Source: Tabrizicola_A aquatica | GTDB lineage: Bacteria > Pseudomonadota > Alphaproteobacteria > Rhodobacterales > Rhodobacteraceae | Strand: one strand, 5' to 3' | Assembly: GCA_965194375.1 (NCBI GenBank) | Contig: OZ239428.1 | DNA length: 64,000 bases | Shown: positions 50,538 to 60,015 of the stretch, piece by piece | How the letters are laid out: every line of letters begins with the position of its first letter | Position numbering within the stretch: position 1 is the stretch's first letter | Program-made: the position numbers and the translations under genes | The notes under the pieces: generated by a model | Told to the model about the DNA's origin: nothing | Seen by the model: only the letters and a program-made list of their open reading frames with translations | Databases searched by the model: none

Positions 50538-53123
50538 CTAGGCCCCGCGCATGCGTCCTGCCATTTCGGAAAGATCACGGCTTAGCCCGGGCGTCGCCAA
50601 GATGCGATCCAAGGCGGCGCGGATCATGGCTTGGCGGTCCGCATCATAGCGCGGCCAGGTCTCGAACGCGGTGGACATCCGGGCGGCGGTTTGCGGGTTC
50701 AGCGGGTCGAGCCGGATCAGCCAATCGGCCAGCGTGGCATAGCCCGCGCCGCTCTGGTGGTGAAAGCCCGCGTGGTTGGCGGTCAGCGCGCCCAGGACCG
50801 CACGGAAGCGGTTGGGGTTCTTCATGTCGAAGGCAGGATGTTCGGTCAGCCGGGCCACCGTGGCTGCTGCTTGATCGGGGGCCGCCATTGCGACCTGGAC
50901 GGCGAACCATTTGTCCATCACCAGACGGTCATGGGTCCAACGTGAGCCAAAGGCCGCAAGCTCTTGCTCACCCTGTCCATTTTCCAACAGGATCGCCAAC
51001 GCGCCAAAGCTTTCGGTCATGTTGTACGCCTGTGCGAAGGCAAGTTGTGCCGCCGCGCCCCCATCAAGGCGCGCCATCAGCGCCAGCGCGGCAAGACGCA
51101 GGGCGCGTTGGCCTGCTGGCCCTGCGGCGGGCGAGAACGGGCCTTCGGTACGGCAGGTCCTCTCCAGATCGGGAAGGCCGGGGGCGAGCTTTTCGGCCAG
51201 CGCAAGGCCCAAGGCCCGCCGCGCGGCATGGATGCGCGCGGGGTCGGGCACCTGACCTGCGGCATGGAGCGTCGCGGCCATGTCGTCTTCAGACGGCAGA
51301 CGCAGCGCAAGCGCGCGGAAGGCCGGATCAAGGCTGTCGTCAAAGGCGAGCCGCGCCATGCCATCCAGAAGATCGGCCGAGGGGGTGGCACCCTTGGTCA
51401 CCATCCGCGCCAAAACGTCCTTGGCCAGCGCGCGCCCCGCCTCCCAGCGGTTGAAGGGGTCGGTGTCATGGGCCAGAAGGAAGGCGCGTTCGGATTGGGA
51501 AACCTCACGCTCCAAGACCACAGGCGCGGAAAACCCGCGCAGGATCGACGGGATGGGTCGCGCCGAAAGACCATGAAATGCAAAGCTTTGCACAGGTTTG
51601 TTCATCTCAAGAACCGTGGTTGGCACCACCTCGTCGCCGTTGGGGTTCAAGAGACCCACGGCAATCGGAATGACCTTGGCGTCTTTCTCAGGTTGCCCCG
51701 GTGTTGGCGGGTTGGTTTGGGTGAAGGTCAGCGTATAGGTGCCACCCTCTGCCCCTGCCGCCCAAGCCTCATGCACGCCAAGCCGCGGTGTGCCAGCCTG
51801 CGAATACCAGCGTTTGAACTGCGTCAGATCGCGGCCGGTGACATCCTCGAACACCATAAGCCAATCCTCGATCGTGGCGGCCTGCCCGTCGTGGCGGTCA
51901 AAGTAAAGATCGAGCGCGCGGGCATAGTCGGCATCGCCCACCAGCCGCTTGAGCATGCCGATCACCTCGGCACCCTTTTCATAGATCGTGGCGGTGTAGA
52001 AATTGTTGATCTCGACAAAGCTTTCGGGCCGCACCGCATGGGCCAAAGGCCCCTGATCCTCGCGGAATTGGCGGGCGCGCAGCATCAGGACATCTTCAAT
52101 CCGCTTGACCGCATGACTGCGCAGATCGCCCGAAAACTGCTGATCGCGAAACACCGTCAGACCCTCTTTCAGGCACAGCTGAAACCAATCGCGGCAGGTG
52201 ATGCGGTTGCCGGTCCAATTGTGGAAATACTCATGCGCGATGATCGCCTCGATCCGGGCGAAATCATCATCCGTCGCGGTTTCCGGGCTGGCGAGAACCA
52301 CCTTGGAGTTGAAGATGTTCAGCCCCTTGTTCTCCATCGCGCCCATGTTGAAATCATCCACCGCCACGATGTTGAAGATGTCCAAGTCGTATTCGCGCCC
52401 GTAGACCCGCTCATCCCAGGCCATGGACGCCTTCAGCGCCTCCATCCCCCAGGCGCAGCGGTCCTCATCGCCGGGGCGCACCCAGATGTTGAGGTCCACC
52501 TTGCGCCCTGATGCGGTGGTGAAATGGCCCGGATGGGCCATCAACTCACCCGCCACCAGCGCGAACAGATAGGCGGGCTTTGGCCAAGGGTCGTCCCATT
52601 CCGCCCAGCCCGGCCCCTGCGCCACCGGATTGCCGTTCGACAGCAAGACCGGCATGTCACCTTCGACCCGCACAAAGAACCGCGCCATCACATCGGGGCG
52701 GTCGGGGTAATAGGTGATTTTGCGGAAGCCTTCCGCCTCGCATTGCGTGCAATACATGCCTTTTGACATGTAAAGCCCCTCCAGCGCGGTGTTGGTCTCG
52801 GGGCTGATCTCGACCTCGGTCTCCAGCACAAAGGCGCCTTCGGGCAGATCGGCGGCGGCAATCGTCAGCCCCTCGCCGTCCACGACAGGGTGCAGCGACC
52901 GCCCGCCCGTCGCCACCGAAATCAGCGCCAGCTTTTCACCATGGAGCCGCAAGTCATGCCGCCCTGGCCGCGCCGGGTTGGGGGCAAAGGACAGCCGCGC
53001 CAGCACCCGCGTGGCGCGTGGCGCCAGCCGAAAGGTCAGATGAACCTGATCCAGAAGAAAGGGATAGGGCTGGTAATCGGCGAGATAAACCGTACGGGGG
53101 TCGGCGGCGGGATTGGCGGACAT
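50538..53123 (-). CDS. pepN: Aminopeptidase N
   Basis: The 861-residue M1-family zinc aminopeptidase has the exopeptidase motif GAMENKGLNIFNSK and zinc site HEYFHNWTGNR with the third ligand in KEGLTVFRDQQF. It trims N-terminal residues from cytoplasmic peptides. The ATG at 53123 is set by AAGGAG eight bases upstream. Confidence 0.95.
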   Translation of the reverse strand: MSANPAADPRTVYLADYQPYPFLLDQVHLTFRLAPRATRVLARLSFAPNPARPGRHDLRLHGEKLALISVATGGRSLHPVVDGEGLTIAAADLPEGAFVLETEVEISPETNTALEGLYMSKGMYCTQCEAEGFRKITYYPDRPDVMARFFVRVEGDMPVLLSNGNPVAQGPGWAEWDDPWPKPAYLFALVAGELMAHPGHFTTASGRKVDLNIWVRPGDEDRCAWGMEALKASMAWDERVYGREYDLDIFNIVAVDDFNMGAMENKGLNIFNSKVVLASPETATDDDFARIEAIIAHEYFHNWTGNRITCRDWFQLCLKEGLTVFRDQQFSGDLRSHAVKRIEDVLMLRARQFREDQGPLAHAVRPESFVEINNFYTATIYEKGAEVIGMLKRLVGDADYARALDLYFDRHDGQAATIEDWLMVFEDVTGRDLTQFKRWYSQAGTPRLGVHEAWAAGAEGGTYTLTFTQTNPPTPGQPEKDAKVIPIAVGLLNPNGDEVVPTTVLEMNKPVQSFAFHGLSARPIPSILRGFSAPVVLEREVSQSERAFLLAHDTDPFNRWEAGRALAKDVLARMVTKGATPSADLLDGMARLAFDDSLDPAFRALALRLPSEDDMAATLHAAGQVPDPARIHAARRALGLALAEKLAPGLPDLERTCRTEGPFSPAAGPAGQRALRLAALALMARLDGGAAAQLAFAQAYNMTESFGALAILLENGQGEQELAAFGSRWTHDRLVMDKWFAVQVAMAAPDQAAATVARLTEHPAFDMKNPNRFRAVLGALTANHAGFHHQSGAGYATLADWLIRLDPLNPQTAARMSTAFETWPRYDADRQAMIRAALDRILATPGLSRDLSEMAGRMRGA

Positions 53124-53231
53124 GAAGGGCACTCCTTTGGCCCCAAGCTAGGCGATGGGGGCCCAAGCGCAAGTGGCCACAGCGCAAGTGGGGGCTTTAC
53201 GAATCTGCGGCACAGGCTACATAAATGTTCC

Positions 53232-54728
53232 ATGAATGTTCTCATTTGGCTCAAACGCGATCTGCGCCTGCACGATCACCCGGCGCTGACCTATGCGGCG
53301 GCTCTTGGCCCCGTGCTGCCCACCTATATCGTGGAGCCGGAGCTTTGGGCTGAAAGGGATGCCGCAGCCCGGCACTGGGGCTTTATCGCCGAAAGCCTTG
53401 AGGTGTTGCGCGCGGATTGTGCCACCCTTGGCCTGACCTTGGCCCTGCGCACCGGCGACGCGGTTGAGGTTTTGTCGCGGCTTTGCCTGCGCCACGGCAT
53501 CACCCGCATTGTCAGCCATGAGGAGACCGGCAACCTTTGGTCCTACCGGCGCGACCGGCGTGTGGCGGCTTGGGCGCGGGATGCGGGCATCGACTGGATC
53601 GAGCTGCCGCAATCGGGCGTGATCCGCCGCCTGCCCCGGCGCGATGGCTGGCAGGCTCGGCGAGATGCCTTCATGGCAGGGCCAGTTTTGGGCCTGCCTC
53701 AGGGCCTGCGCGCGGTTGAGGGGGTTGAGGCCGGGCCCATCCCCACCGCCCGCGCCCTGCGGTTGGACGAGGATCGCTGCCCCCACCGTCAGCGCGGCGG
53801 TCGGGATGAGGGGCTGCGGCTATTGGACAGCTTCCTGACCCATCGCGGCGCGCCTTACCGGGCCGCCATGTCCTCGCCCCTGACGGGTGAGCGCGCCTGC
53901 TCGCGCCTCTCGCCGCATTTCGCCTTTGGCACGCTATCTGTCCGCGAGGTGGTGCAAGCCACTACTGCACGGGCCGCCGAACGCCCGGGCGGGCCATGGG
54001 CTGGTGCCTTGGCCAGTTTCCAAAGCCGTCTCGCTTGGCGCGATCATTTCACGCAAAAGCTGGAAGATCAGCCCAGCATTGAAAACACCTGCCTGTCGCG
54101 CGCCGCTGAATCCCTGCGTCCCCGCACCCCCGATCCGGCGCGCCTTGCGGCATGGTCGGCAGGCGAAACCGGGCTGCCGTTTCTGGATGCCTGTATGCGC
54201 TATCTGGCCGCCACCGGCTGGCTCAATTTCCGGATGCGGGCCATGGTGATGTCGACGGCCTCTTATCATCTGTGGCTGGATTGGCGGGCGACAGGGCCGA
54301 TATTGGCGCGGCTGTTCACTGATTACGAACCCGGCATCCACTGGCCACAGGTGCAGATGCAATCGGGCGTCACCGCCATCAACACGCCGCGCATTTACAA
54401 CCCGGTGAAACAGGGGCTGGACCAAGACCCAACCGGCGCCTTCACCCGCCGCTGGCTGCCCGAACTTGCCGCAGTGCCGGACAGCTTTCTTCAAGAACCG
54501 TGGAAATGGCCAGCGTTTCAATCGCTTACCGGGCGACGTTATCCTGAACCGATCATCGATCCGGCCGCAGCCCAAAAGGCCGCGCGTGATGCGGTCTGGG
54601 CGCTCCGCCGCGCTCCCGGCCACAAGGATGAGGCCACCGCCATCGCCACCCGCCATGCCAGCCGCAGCCCCCGCCGCGCGGCAAGCCCGCGCGCGAAACC
54701 CGATCCGCAGATGAGGTTTGACCTGTGA
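53232..54728 (+). CDS. phr: Deoxyribodipyrimidine photolyase / cryptochrome family
   Basis: The 498-residue flavoprotein has an N-terminal alpha/beta antenna domain (WLKRDLRLHDHPAL) and a C-terminal helical FAD-binding domain (SRLSPHFAFGTLSVREV, WLNFRMRAMVMSTASYHLWL, EPGIHWPQVQMQSG). It would use blue light to split pyrimidine dimers, or act as a light sensor. The start at 53232 is the family-like one; the open frame above it is antisense to pepN. A DUF2256 gene overlaps its end. Confidence 0.9.
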   Translation: MNVLIWLKRDLRLHDHPALTYAAALGPVLPTYIVEPELWAERDAAARHWGFIAESLEVLRADCATLGLTLALRTGDAVEVLSRLCLRHGITRIVSHEETGNLWSYRRDRRVAAWARDAGIDWIELPQSGVIRRLPRRDGWQARRDAFMAGPVLGLPQGLRAVEGVEAGPIPTARALRLDEDRCPHRQRGGRDEGLRLLDSFLTHRGAPYRAAMSSPLTGERACSRLSPHFAFGTLSVREVVQATTARAAERPGGPWAGALASFQSRLAWRDHFTQKLEDQPSIENTCLSRAAESLRPRTPDPARLAAWSAGETGLPFLDACMRYLAATGWLNFRMRAMVMSTASYHLWLDWRATGPILARLFTDYEPGIHWPQVQMQSGVTAINTPRIYNPVKQGLDQDPTGAFTRRWLPELAAVPDSFLQEPWKWPAFQSLTGRRYPEPIIDPAAAQKAARDAVWALRRAPGHKDEATAIATRHASRSPRRAASPRAKPDPQMRFDL

Positions 54729-54892
54729 AGATGCGCCGCAAATCCGACTTGCCGGTCAAGACCTGCACCGCCTGCGGCCGCCCGATGGTCTGGCGCAAGG
54801 CATGGGCCAAGGTCTGGGACGAGGTAAAATACTGCTCGGACGCGTGCCGCAAGAAAAAGGGGGGCGCGCAGCCCCCCGCGCAGTCTGACTGA
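54725..54892 (+). CDS. DUF2256 small zinc-finger-like protein
   Basis: This short gene of 55 codons reads KTCTACGRPMVWRKAWAKVW with a later YCSDACRKKKG. Four cysteines in two CxxC/CxxxC pairs look like a zinc site. The GTG start overlaps the photolyase stop (GTGA) and has GAGG eight bases upstream; an ATG at 54731 is an alternative. DUF2256 proteins are commonly encoded beside photolyase-family genes. Function unknown. Confidence 0.85.
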   Translation: MKMRRKSDLPVKTCTACGRPMVWRKAWAKVWDEVKYCSDACRKKKGGAQPPAQSD

Positions 54893-54935
54893 CGCCAATC
54901 ATCCCGGCGAGGCTGTGCTCAGATGGATGAAGGCT

Positions 54936-55811
54936 CTAATCTGCCCCGATAAAGCGGGCCAGTTTGCCAAGGGTTTGCAGGCCCAGCGCCTCGGCCCCAA
55001 AGCCCTTGGCCTCAGTCCATTCCTTGGCCGTTGCCATGGCCATGCCAAGCGTAACCTCGGTTCCGCCCTCAACCTCAGAAAATTCGACCCATGCATCGGC
55101 ATGTTTTGGGCCATTCTCACCCCAAAGGAGCATGTAATCGATACGCTTTTGCCGCTCGATGCGGACATAGCGGTGATGGTTCGGAAAGACCGTGCCATCG
55201 GGCGCAATCATGTCAAACACCCATTCGCCCCCCGTACGCAGGTCGATCCGACGGGTCTTGCAGGAAAAGCCGTCCGGCCCCCACCAGTGCGGCAGCGTTT
55301 CAGAATTGACCCAAGCGCCCCAGACGGCGGACACCGGCGCCTTGATTATGCGCCGGATCGTCATGCAGCGTGCCGCAAGATCGGACAGGTTCATCAATCC
55401 GCCGCCAAAGCCGTGGCGATATCCATCGGCCATATCCTGCACGAGGGACGACAGTTGCACCGTCACCGTGATCTGGCTGCCTGCGCCGGCCGCCTGAAAG
55501 TCGGCCGTCACAAGTGCGGCAGACATGGTGCTGCCCTCGGCTGAGACCACTTCGTAGCTCACGCTGCGGGCATTGGGCTGCAGCATGAGCCAGCCCGCGT
55601 CCACCTGCACGACGGGCTCACCGTCGACCTTGCACAGCGAGGTTTCCCGCTCACCCACCTTGGTCGCGTGGGAAAGGTAGTCCACCGTCACTTCGGGCGA
55701 GGGCGCGGACCAAAGGGCGCGCGCGCCCGGAGTGACCCACGCCTGCCAAAGCGTTTCAACCGGGGCGGCGACCGCACGTTCAAACGTCAGCGTGACAAAG
55801 CGGTCAGTCAT
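54936..55811 (-). CDS. Tandem SRPBCC (AHSA1-type) protein
   Basis: The 291-residue protein is made of two START-like halves (about 1-145 and 146-291). Each starts with a typical AHSA1 opening (LTFERAVAAPVETLWQAWVT; MTIRRIIKAPVSAVWGAWVN, then LPHWWGPDGFSCK). The family binds hydrophobic ligands or acts with chaperones; no ligand is apparent. It is last in a reverse-strand group with another SRPBCC gene and an ArsR regulator. Confidence 0.85.
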   Translation of the reverse strand: MTDRFVTLTFERAVAAPVETLWQAWVTPGARALWSAPSPEVTVDYLSHATKVGERETSLCKVDGEPVVQVDAGWLMLQPNARSVSYEVVSAEGSTMSAALVTADFQAAGAGSQITVTVQLSSLVQDMADGYRHGFGGGLMNLSDLAARCMTIRRIIKAPVSAVWGAWVNSETLPHWWGPDGFSCKTRRIDLRTGGEWVFDMIAPDGTVFPNHHRYVRIERQKRIDYMLLWGENGPKHADAWVEFSEVEGGTEVTLGMAMATAKEWTEAKGFGAEALGLQTLGKLARFIGAD

Positions 55812-55814
55812 GGA

Positions 55815-56294
55815 TCAGCCTTTCATCAGACTTTGGGCATAGGCCTCAAGCTGCGTTGCCACCGTGCCCCAGCCGTCCTGAAAGCCCATATCGGCGTGCT
55901 GCTTGGCCGTCTCGGCGCTGCGATGCCGCGCCACCGCGCGATAGCGGGTGTGGCCCGGCCCCGCGTCCTCAAAGGTCACGATCGCCGTCATGAAGGGCTC
56001 GGGCGCGGGTTTCCAGCCAACGGTATAGGTGTCGGTGAACACCAGCTTTTCGTTGGGGATCACCTCAAGATAAACGCCGTTGTTCTCCATAATGGTGCCC
56101 TCCACGTCGAAGGTCGTGTTAAAGGCCCCGCCGACGCGCACGTCCAGATGGCAGGCCGTCACCTTGTTCGGCTTGGGCACAAACCACTGCATGAGATGCT
56201 CAGGCGTGGTCCAGCAGCTGTAGACCAGCGCACGCGGGGCGGCGATGTCACGCTCCAGCACCAGATCAAGGGCGGGGTCCAATGTCTCGGTCAT
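55815..56294 (-). CDS. SRPBCC (AHSA1-type) protein
   Basis: The 159-residue single-domain START-like protein begins with LVLERDIAAPRALVYSCWTT and has the later DGWGTVATQLEAY helix. It overlaps the ArsR-type gene by four bases and the tandem protein follows after three bases, so the three form one operon. Such ArsR-AHSA1 pairs are widespread; the inducer is unknown. Confidence 0.88.
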   Translation of the reverse strand: MTETLDPALDLVLERDIAAPRALVYSCWTTPEHLMQWFVPKPNKVTACHLDVRVGGAFNTTFDVEGTIMENNGVYLEVIPNEKLVFTDTYTVGWKPAPEPFMTAIVTFEDAGPGHTRYRAVARHRSAETAKQHADMGFQDGWGTVATQLEAYAQSLMKG

Positions 56295-56635
56295 TCGTGC
56301 GTCTCTTTCTCTGTCAGGGTTTGAACATAGGCCTCAAGCCGATCCAACCGGCCGTTCCACTGCGCCTTCTGGGCGGCCAGCCAATCGGCAACAGGGGCCA
56401 AAGCGGCAGGTTCAACCCGGCACATCCGCACCCGGCCCGCCTTTTCGGTGACAATCAACCCCGCCGCTTCCAAGACCGACAGATGCCGCATCACCGTGGG
56501 CAAAGCGAGTCCCGTGGGCTGCGCCAAGGCACTCACCGCCGCCACGCCCTGCCCCAGCCGCGCCAGCATCGCGCGCCGTGTCGGATCAGACAGCGCCTGA
56601 AAGATCAGATCAAGATCGGGATCATGCTTAGCCAT
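56291..56635 (-). CDS. ArsR-family winged-helix repressor
   Basis: The 114-residue product has the winged helix ALSDPTRRAMLARLGQGVAA through LPTVMRHLSVLEAAGLIVTE. The cysteines of metal-sensing ArsR proteins are absent from the recognition helix, so the signal is probably not a metal. The ATG at 56635 lies inside an 18-bp perfect palindrome. Confidence 0.88.
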   Translation of the reverse strand: MAKHDPDLDLIFQALSDPTRRAMLARLGQGVAAVSALAQPTGLALPTVMRHLSVLEAAGLIVTEKAGRVRMCRVEPAALAPVADWLAAQKAQWNGRLDRLEAYVQTLTEKETHE

Positions 56636-56644
56636 ATGGCTAAG
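56627..56644. promoter_or_regulatory. Palindromic operator over the arsR start codon
   Basis: CTTAGCCAT-ATGGCTAAG is a perfect 18-bp palindrome that includes the ATG of the ArsR-type gene. It is a probable self-regulatory operator. Confidence 0.6.
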
Positions 56645-56807
56645 TAACATAACCCCGCATCCCGTTAAAGCGCAGAGATCGCACACACCATTTTCTATCG
56701 ACGATGGAAGGTGCTTTCTGCAAATAAATGAAAAAGGCACCCGGCTTTCATTTGCCCCGCGGGGGCGTGGAGCCTATTGTATTCCGCAGTATACCTCAGG
56801 AGGGTCC

Positions 56808-58952
56808 ATGACCGCGCGAACCCAAATCAACGGCTTGCACGTCGACAGCGCGCTGGCCACCTTCATCAACACCCAAGCGCTGCCCGGAACCGGGGTTGAC
56901 CCAGCCGCCTTTTGGGCGGGCTTTGCCGGGCTTTTGGCGGACCTCGCGCCGAAAAACCGCGCCCTTCTGGCCAAGCGCGAAGATCTGCAGGCCCGCATTG
57001 ATGCCTGGCATCGCGACCACCGGAAGCAGGTCCATGATCATGAGGCCTACAAGGCCTTCCTCACCGAGATCGGCTATCTTCTTCCCGAAGGCCCTGATTT
57101 CCAGATCGACACCACCCACGTCGACCCCGAAATCGCCTCAGTTCCGGGGCCGCAACTGGTGGTCCCGGTCACCAACGCGCGTTATGCGCTGAATGCGGCC
57201 AACGCCCGCTGGGGCAGTTTGTATGACTGCCTCTACGGCACTGACGCCATGGGCTCTGCCCCCCCGCCCGGCGGATACGAGCGGGGACGCGGCGCACGCG
57301 TCATCGCCCGCGCCCGGGTGTTTCTGGATGAGGCCTTCCCGATCGACGGCACATCCCACGCCGATGCGCGGCGCTACATCGTCAAGGACGGTGCGCTTTT
57401 GGTTGATGACATGCCTTTGGTGCAGCCCGCGAAATTCGTCGGCTACAAGGGCAACCCCAAGGCCCCCGATGCGATCTTGCTGAAAAACAATGGGCTCCAC
57501 GTCGAACTGGTCTTCGACCGCGCCCATTTCATCGGTGGCCGCGATCAGGCTTTGCTGGCCGATGTGCAGATCGAAAGCGCGATGTCCGCGATCATGGATT
57601 GCGAGGATTCCGTGGCCTGCGTGGATGCCGCCGACAAGGTGCAGGCCTATGCCAACTGGCTGGGCCTCATGCGCGGCGATCTGACCGAGACCTTCCTCAA
57701 AGGTGGCAAGCCCCTAGAACGCCGCCTGAACCCCGACCGGACCTATACAGCTCCGAACGGTGGAACGCTGACCATCAAGGGCCGTGCGCTTTTGTGGGTG
57801 CGCAACGTGGGCCACCTGATGACCAACCCGGCCATCTTGCTGCCCGATGGGTCTGAAGTGCCCGAAGGCCTGATGGACGCGATGCTGACCACGCTGATCG
57901 CCTGCCACGACCTGCGCAAGACCGACGGGCTGCGCAACTCGACCCAAGGCTCGGTCTATGTGGTAAAACCGAAAATGCACGGGCCGGAAGAGGTGGCCTT
58001 TGCCGCCGAAACCTTTGACCGCGTCGAAGAGATCCTCGGCCTGCCGCGCCACACAGTGAAACTCGGCATCATGGACGAGGAACGCCGCACCTCGGTGAAC
58101 TTGAAAGAGTGTATCCGCGCTGCAAAATCGCGCGTCGCCTTCATCAACACCGGGTTTCTTGACCGCACCGGCGACGAGATTCACACCTCGATGGAGGCTG
58201 GCCCCTTCAGCCGTAAGGATTTCATCAAGCGCAAAGGCTGGATCGGCGCCTATGAGGTGCTGAACGTCGACATCGGGCTGGAATGTGGCCTGTCAGGCCG
58301 CGCCCAGATCGGCAAGGGCATGTGGGCCATGCCCGACCTGATGGCCGCCATGCTGGAACAAAAGATTGACCACCCCAAGGCCGGGGCCAACTGCGCTTGG
58401 GTGCCCTCGCCCACCGCCGCCACCTTGCATGCGTTGCACTACCACAAGATCGACGTGATGGCGGTGCAGGCGAAACTTGCCAAGGGCGGGCGTCGCGCCC
58501 ATGTCGATGCGGTTTTGGAAGTCCCCTTGGCCACCTACCGCCGCTGGAGCGACGATCAGGTTCTGCGCGAGGTTGAAAACAACGCACAAGGCATCCTTGG
58601 CTATGTCGTGCGCTGGATCGATCAGGGCGTGGGCTGCTCCAAAGTGCCCGACATCCACGATGTTGGGCTGATGGAGGACCGCGCCACCTGCCGGATTTCC
58701 GCTCAGCACATCGCCAACTGGATGCATCACGGCATCGTTTCGCAGGCCCGGGTGATGGAGGCGATGAAGAAAATGGCCGCCGTGGTCGACCGCCAGAACG
58801 CTGGCGATCCAGCCTACAGGCCCATGGCGCCGGGCTTTCAGGGCATCGCCTTTCAGGCCGCCTGCGATCTGGTGTTCAAAGGGCGCGAGCAACCCTCGGG
58901 CTATACCGAGCCTTTGCTGCACCGTTACCGCCTGATGGCTAAGGCCGGCTGA
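56808..58952 (+). CDS. glcB: Malate synthase G
   Basis: The 714-residue enzyme condenses glyoxylate and acetyl-CoA to malate in glyoxylate use. Recognisable parts are DCEDSVACVDAADKV, GRALLWVRNVGHLMTNPAI, GIMDEERRTSVNLKECIRAA and NTGFLDRTGDEIHTSMEAG. AGGAGGG precedes the ATG. It is divergent from the ArsR gene; no isocitrate lyase is in the window. Confidence 0.96.
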   Translation: MTARTQINGLHVDSALATFINTQALPGTGVDPAAFWAGFAGLLADLAPKNRALLAKREDLQARIDAWHRDHRKQVHDHEAYKAFLTEIGYLLPEGPDFQIDTTHVDPEIASVPGPQLVVPVTNARYALNAANARWGSLYDCLYGTDAMGSAPPPGGYERGRGARVIARARVFLDEAFPIDGTSHADARRYIVKDGALLVDDMPLVQPAKFVGYKGNPKAPDAILLKNNGLHVELVFDRAHFIGGRDQALLADVQIESAMSAIMDCEDSVACVDAADKVQAYANWLGLMRGDLTETFLKGGKPLERRLNPDRTYTAPNGGTLTIKGRALLWVRNVGHLMTNPAILLPDGSEVPEGLMDAMLTTLIACHDLRKTDGLRNSTQGSVYVVKPKMHGPEEVAFAAETFDRVEEILGLPRHTVKLGIMDEERRTSVNLKECIRAAKSRVAFINTGFLDRTGDEIHTSMEAGPFSRKDFIKRKGWIGAYEVLNVDIGLECGLSGRAQIGKGMWAMPDLMAAMLEQKIDHPKAGANCAWVPSPTAATLHALHYHKIDVMAVQAKLAKGGRRAHVDAVLEVPLATYRRWSDDQVLREVENNAQGILGYVVRWIDQGVGCSKVPDIHDVGLMEDRATCRISAQHIANWMHHGIVSQARVMEAMKKMAAVVDRQNAGDPAYRPMAPGFQGIAFQAACDLVFKGREQPSGYTEPLLHRYRLMAKAG

Positions 58953-58958
58953 TCCCGT

Positions 58959-58995
58959 CTCCTCGGGCGCGCGCTGCGCGTCTCGTCGAGGGCCC
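58959..58995. repeat. Extragenic repeat, CTCCTCGGGCGC family
   Basis: CTCCTCGGGCGCGCGCTGCG and CGTCTCGTCGAGGGCCCC match the copy at 20401-20436 at both ends. It follows malate synthase and could act as terminator. Confidence 0.6.
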
Positions 58996-59024
58996 CTGAC
59001 GCGCGTCGCGATGGGCGAAGGCGA

Positions 59025-59276
59025 TCAGCCCGCGTCAATCGCCATGGCATGCACCCGCGTCGTCAAGTCGCCCAGCGCCTTGTGCACCGCGCGGTGCCGC
59101 GCGACGCGGCTCAATCCAGCCAGCGCCTCGGCCCGGATCAAGACGGCAAAATGGCTCTCACCCGTGCCGTCATCGCCCGAATGTCCGGCGTGCTTGGCGC
59201 TGTCATTCACCACTTCCAGCTGCACCGGCTGGAACTCTGCGGTCAGTCTTGACCGGATTTCGCTCTCGATAGACAT
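59025..59276 (-). CDS. BolA-family protein
   Basis: This 83-residue BolA domain has the conserved ESHFAVLI and RHRAVHKALGDL helix. BolA proteins work with monothiol glutaredoxins in iron-sulfur handling and stress control. It is divergent from the J-domain gene, an arrangement common in related bacteria. Confidence 0.92.
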   Translation of the reverse strand: MSIESEIRSRLTAEFQPVQLEVVNDSAKHAGHSGDDGTGESHFAVLIRAEALAGLSRVARHRAVHKALGDLTTRVHAMAIDAG

Positions 59277-59344
59277 CGGACCCCCTTCACCTTGCCGTAC
59301 AAATCCCTAAACTCATGGCCCCGAGTCGGAAAGGCCTGAGACGC

Positions 59345-59977
59345 ATGGTAAAACCCCCGTTCGAATTTGACCTTCGGGTTTCCTCCGACAAGGCAAAGCG
59401 CAAGACCGTGCGCCGGGGCGGCATGTCTGGCGCCTTTGAAACCTCACAACGTGCCTGCGATTTCCCAGACTGCAAGGAAAAAGGCGTCTACCGCGCGCCA
59501 AAGTCGCCCGATCATCTGGACGAGTTTTTCTGGTTCTGCCGCGACCATGTGCGCGAATACAATCTGCGCTGGAATTTCTTCGGCACCGCCAGCGATGAGG
59601 AATTCCAGAAGCTTCTGGAAAAAGACCGGCTGTGGGAGCGTGAAACCCGCCCCTTCTCGAAAAAAGACGACGGGCGCGCGTGGCAGCGGCTTGGCGTCAA
59701 TGACCCGATGCAGCTTTTGGGCGAAAAGGCCACGCAAAACCCCGGCAAAGTGGTCTCCACCGCGACCCGCAAACTGCCCCCGACCGAACGCAAGGCCATT
59801 GAGATCCTGGATGCCCGAGACACCTGGACCAAGTCTGACATCCGCAAATCCTACAAGGCCTTGGTCAAGGATCTGCACCCCGACATGAACGGCGGCGACC
59901 GGCGCGATGAGGAGCGGCTGCAAGAGGTGGTCTGGGCCTGGGACCAAATCAAGGACAGCCGCTTTTTTAAGGAATGA
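59345..59977 (+). CDS. J-domain protein
   Basis: The 210-residue protein has an N-terminal part of unknown role with cysteines (RACDFPDCKEKG, FWFCRDH) that could bind metal, and a C-terminal J domain with the HPD motif (VKDLHPDMNGGDR). It would stimulate DnaK on particular clients. The ATG at 59345 is chosen as the conserved start of the domain arrangement. Confidence 0.88.
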   Translation: MVKPPFEFDLRVSSDKAKRKTVRRGGMSGAFETSQRACDFPDCKEKGVYRAPKSPDHLDEFFWFCRDHVREYNLRWNFFGTASDEEFQKLLEKDRLWERETRPFSKKDDGRAWQRLGVNDPMQLLGEKATQNPGKVVSTATRKLPPTERKAIEILDARDTWTKSDIRKSYKALVKDLHPDMNGGDRRDEERLQEVVWAWDQIKDSRFFKE

Positions 59978-60015
59978 TCGGCAAATTCCCCTCAAACTTG
60001 GCTAAAATTGCTTTT

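Noticed and set aside
50964..52511. 515-codon open frame on the forward strand
   Set aside because: It lies entirely antisense to pepN, which has clear catalytic motifs.
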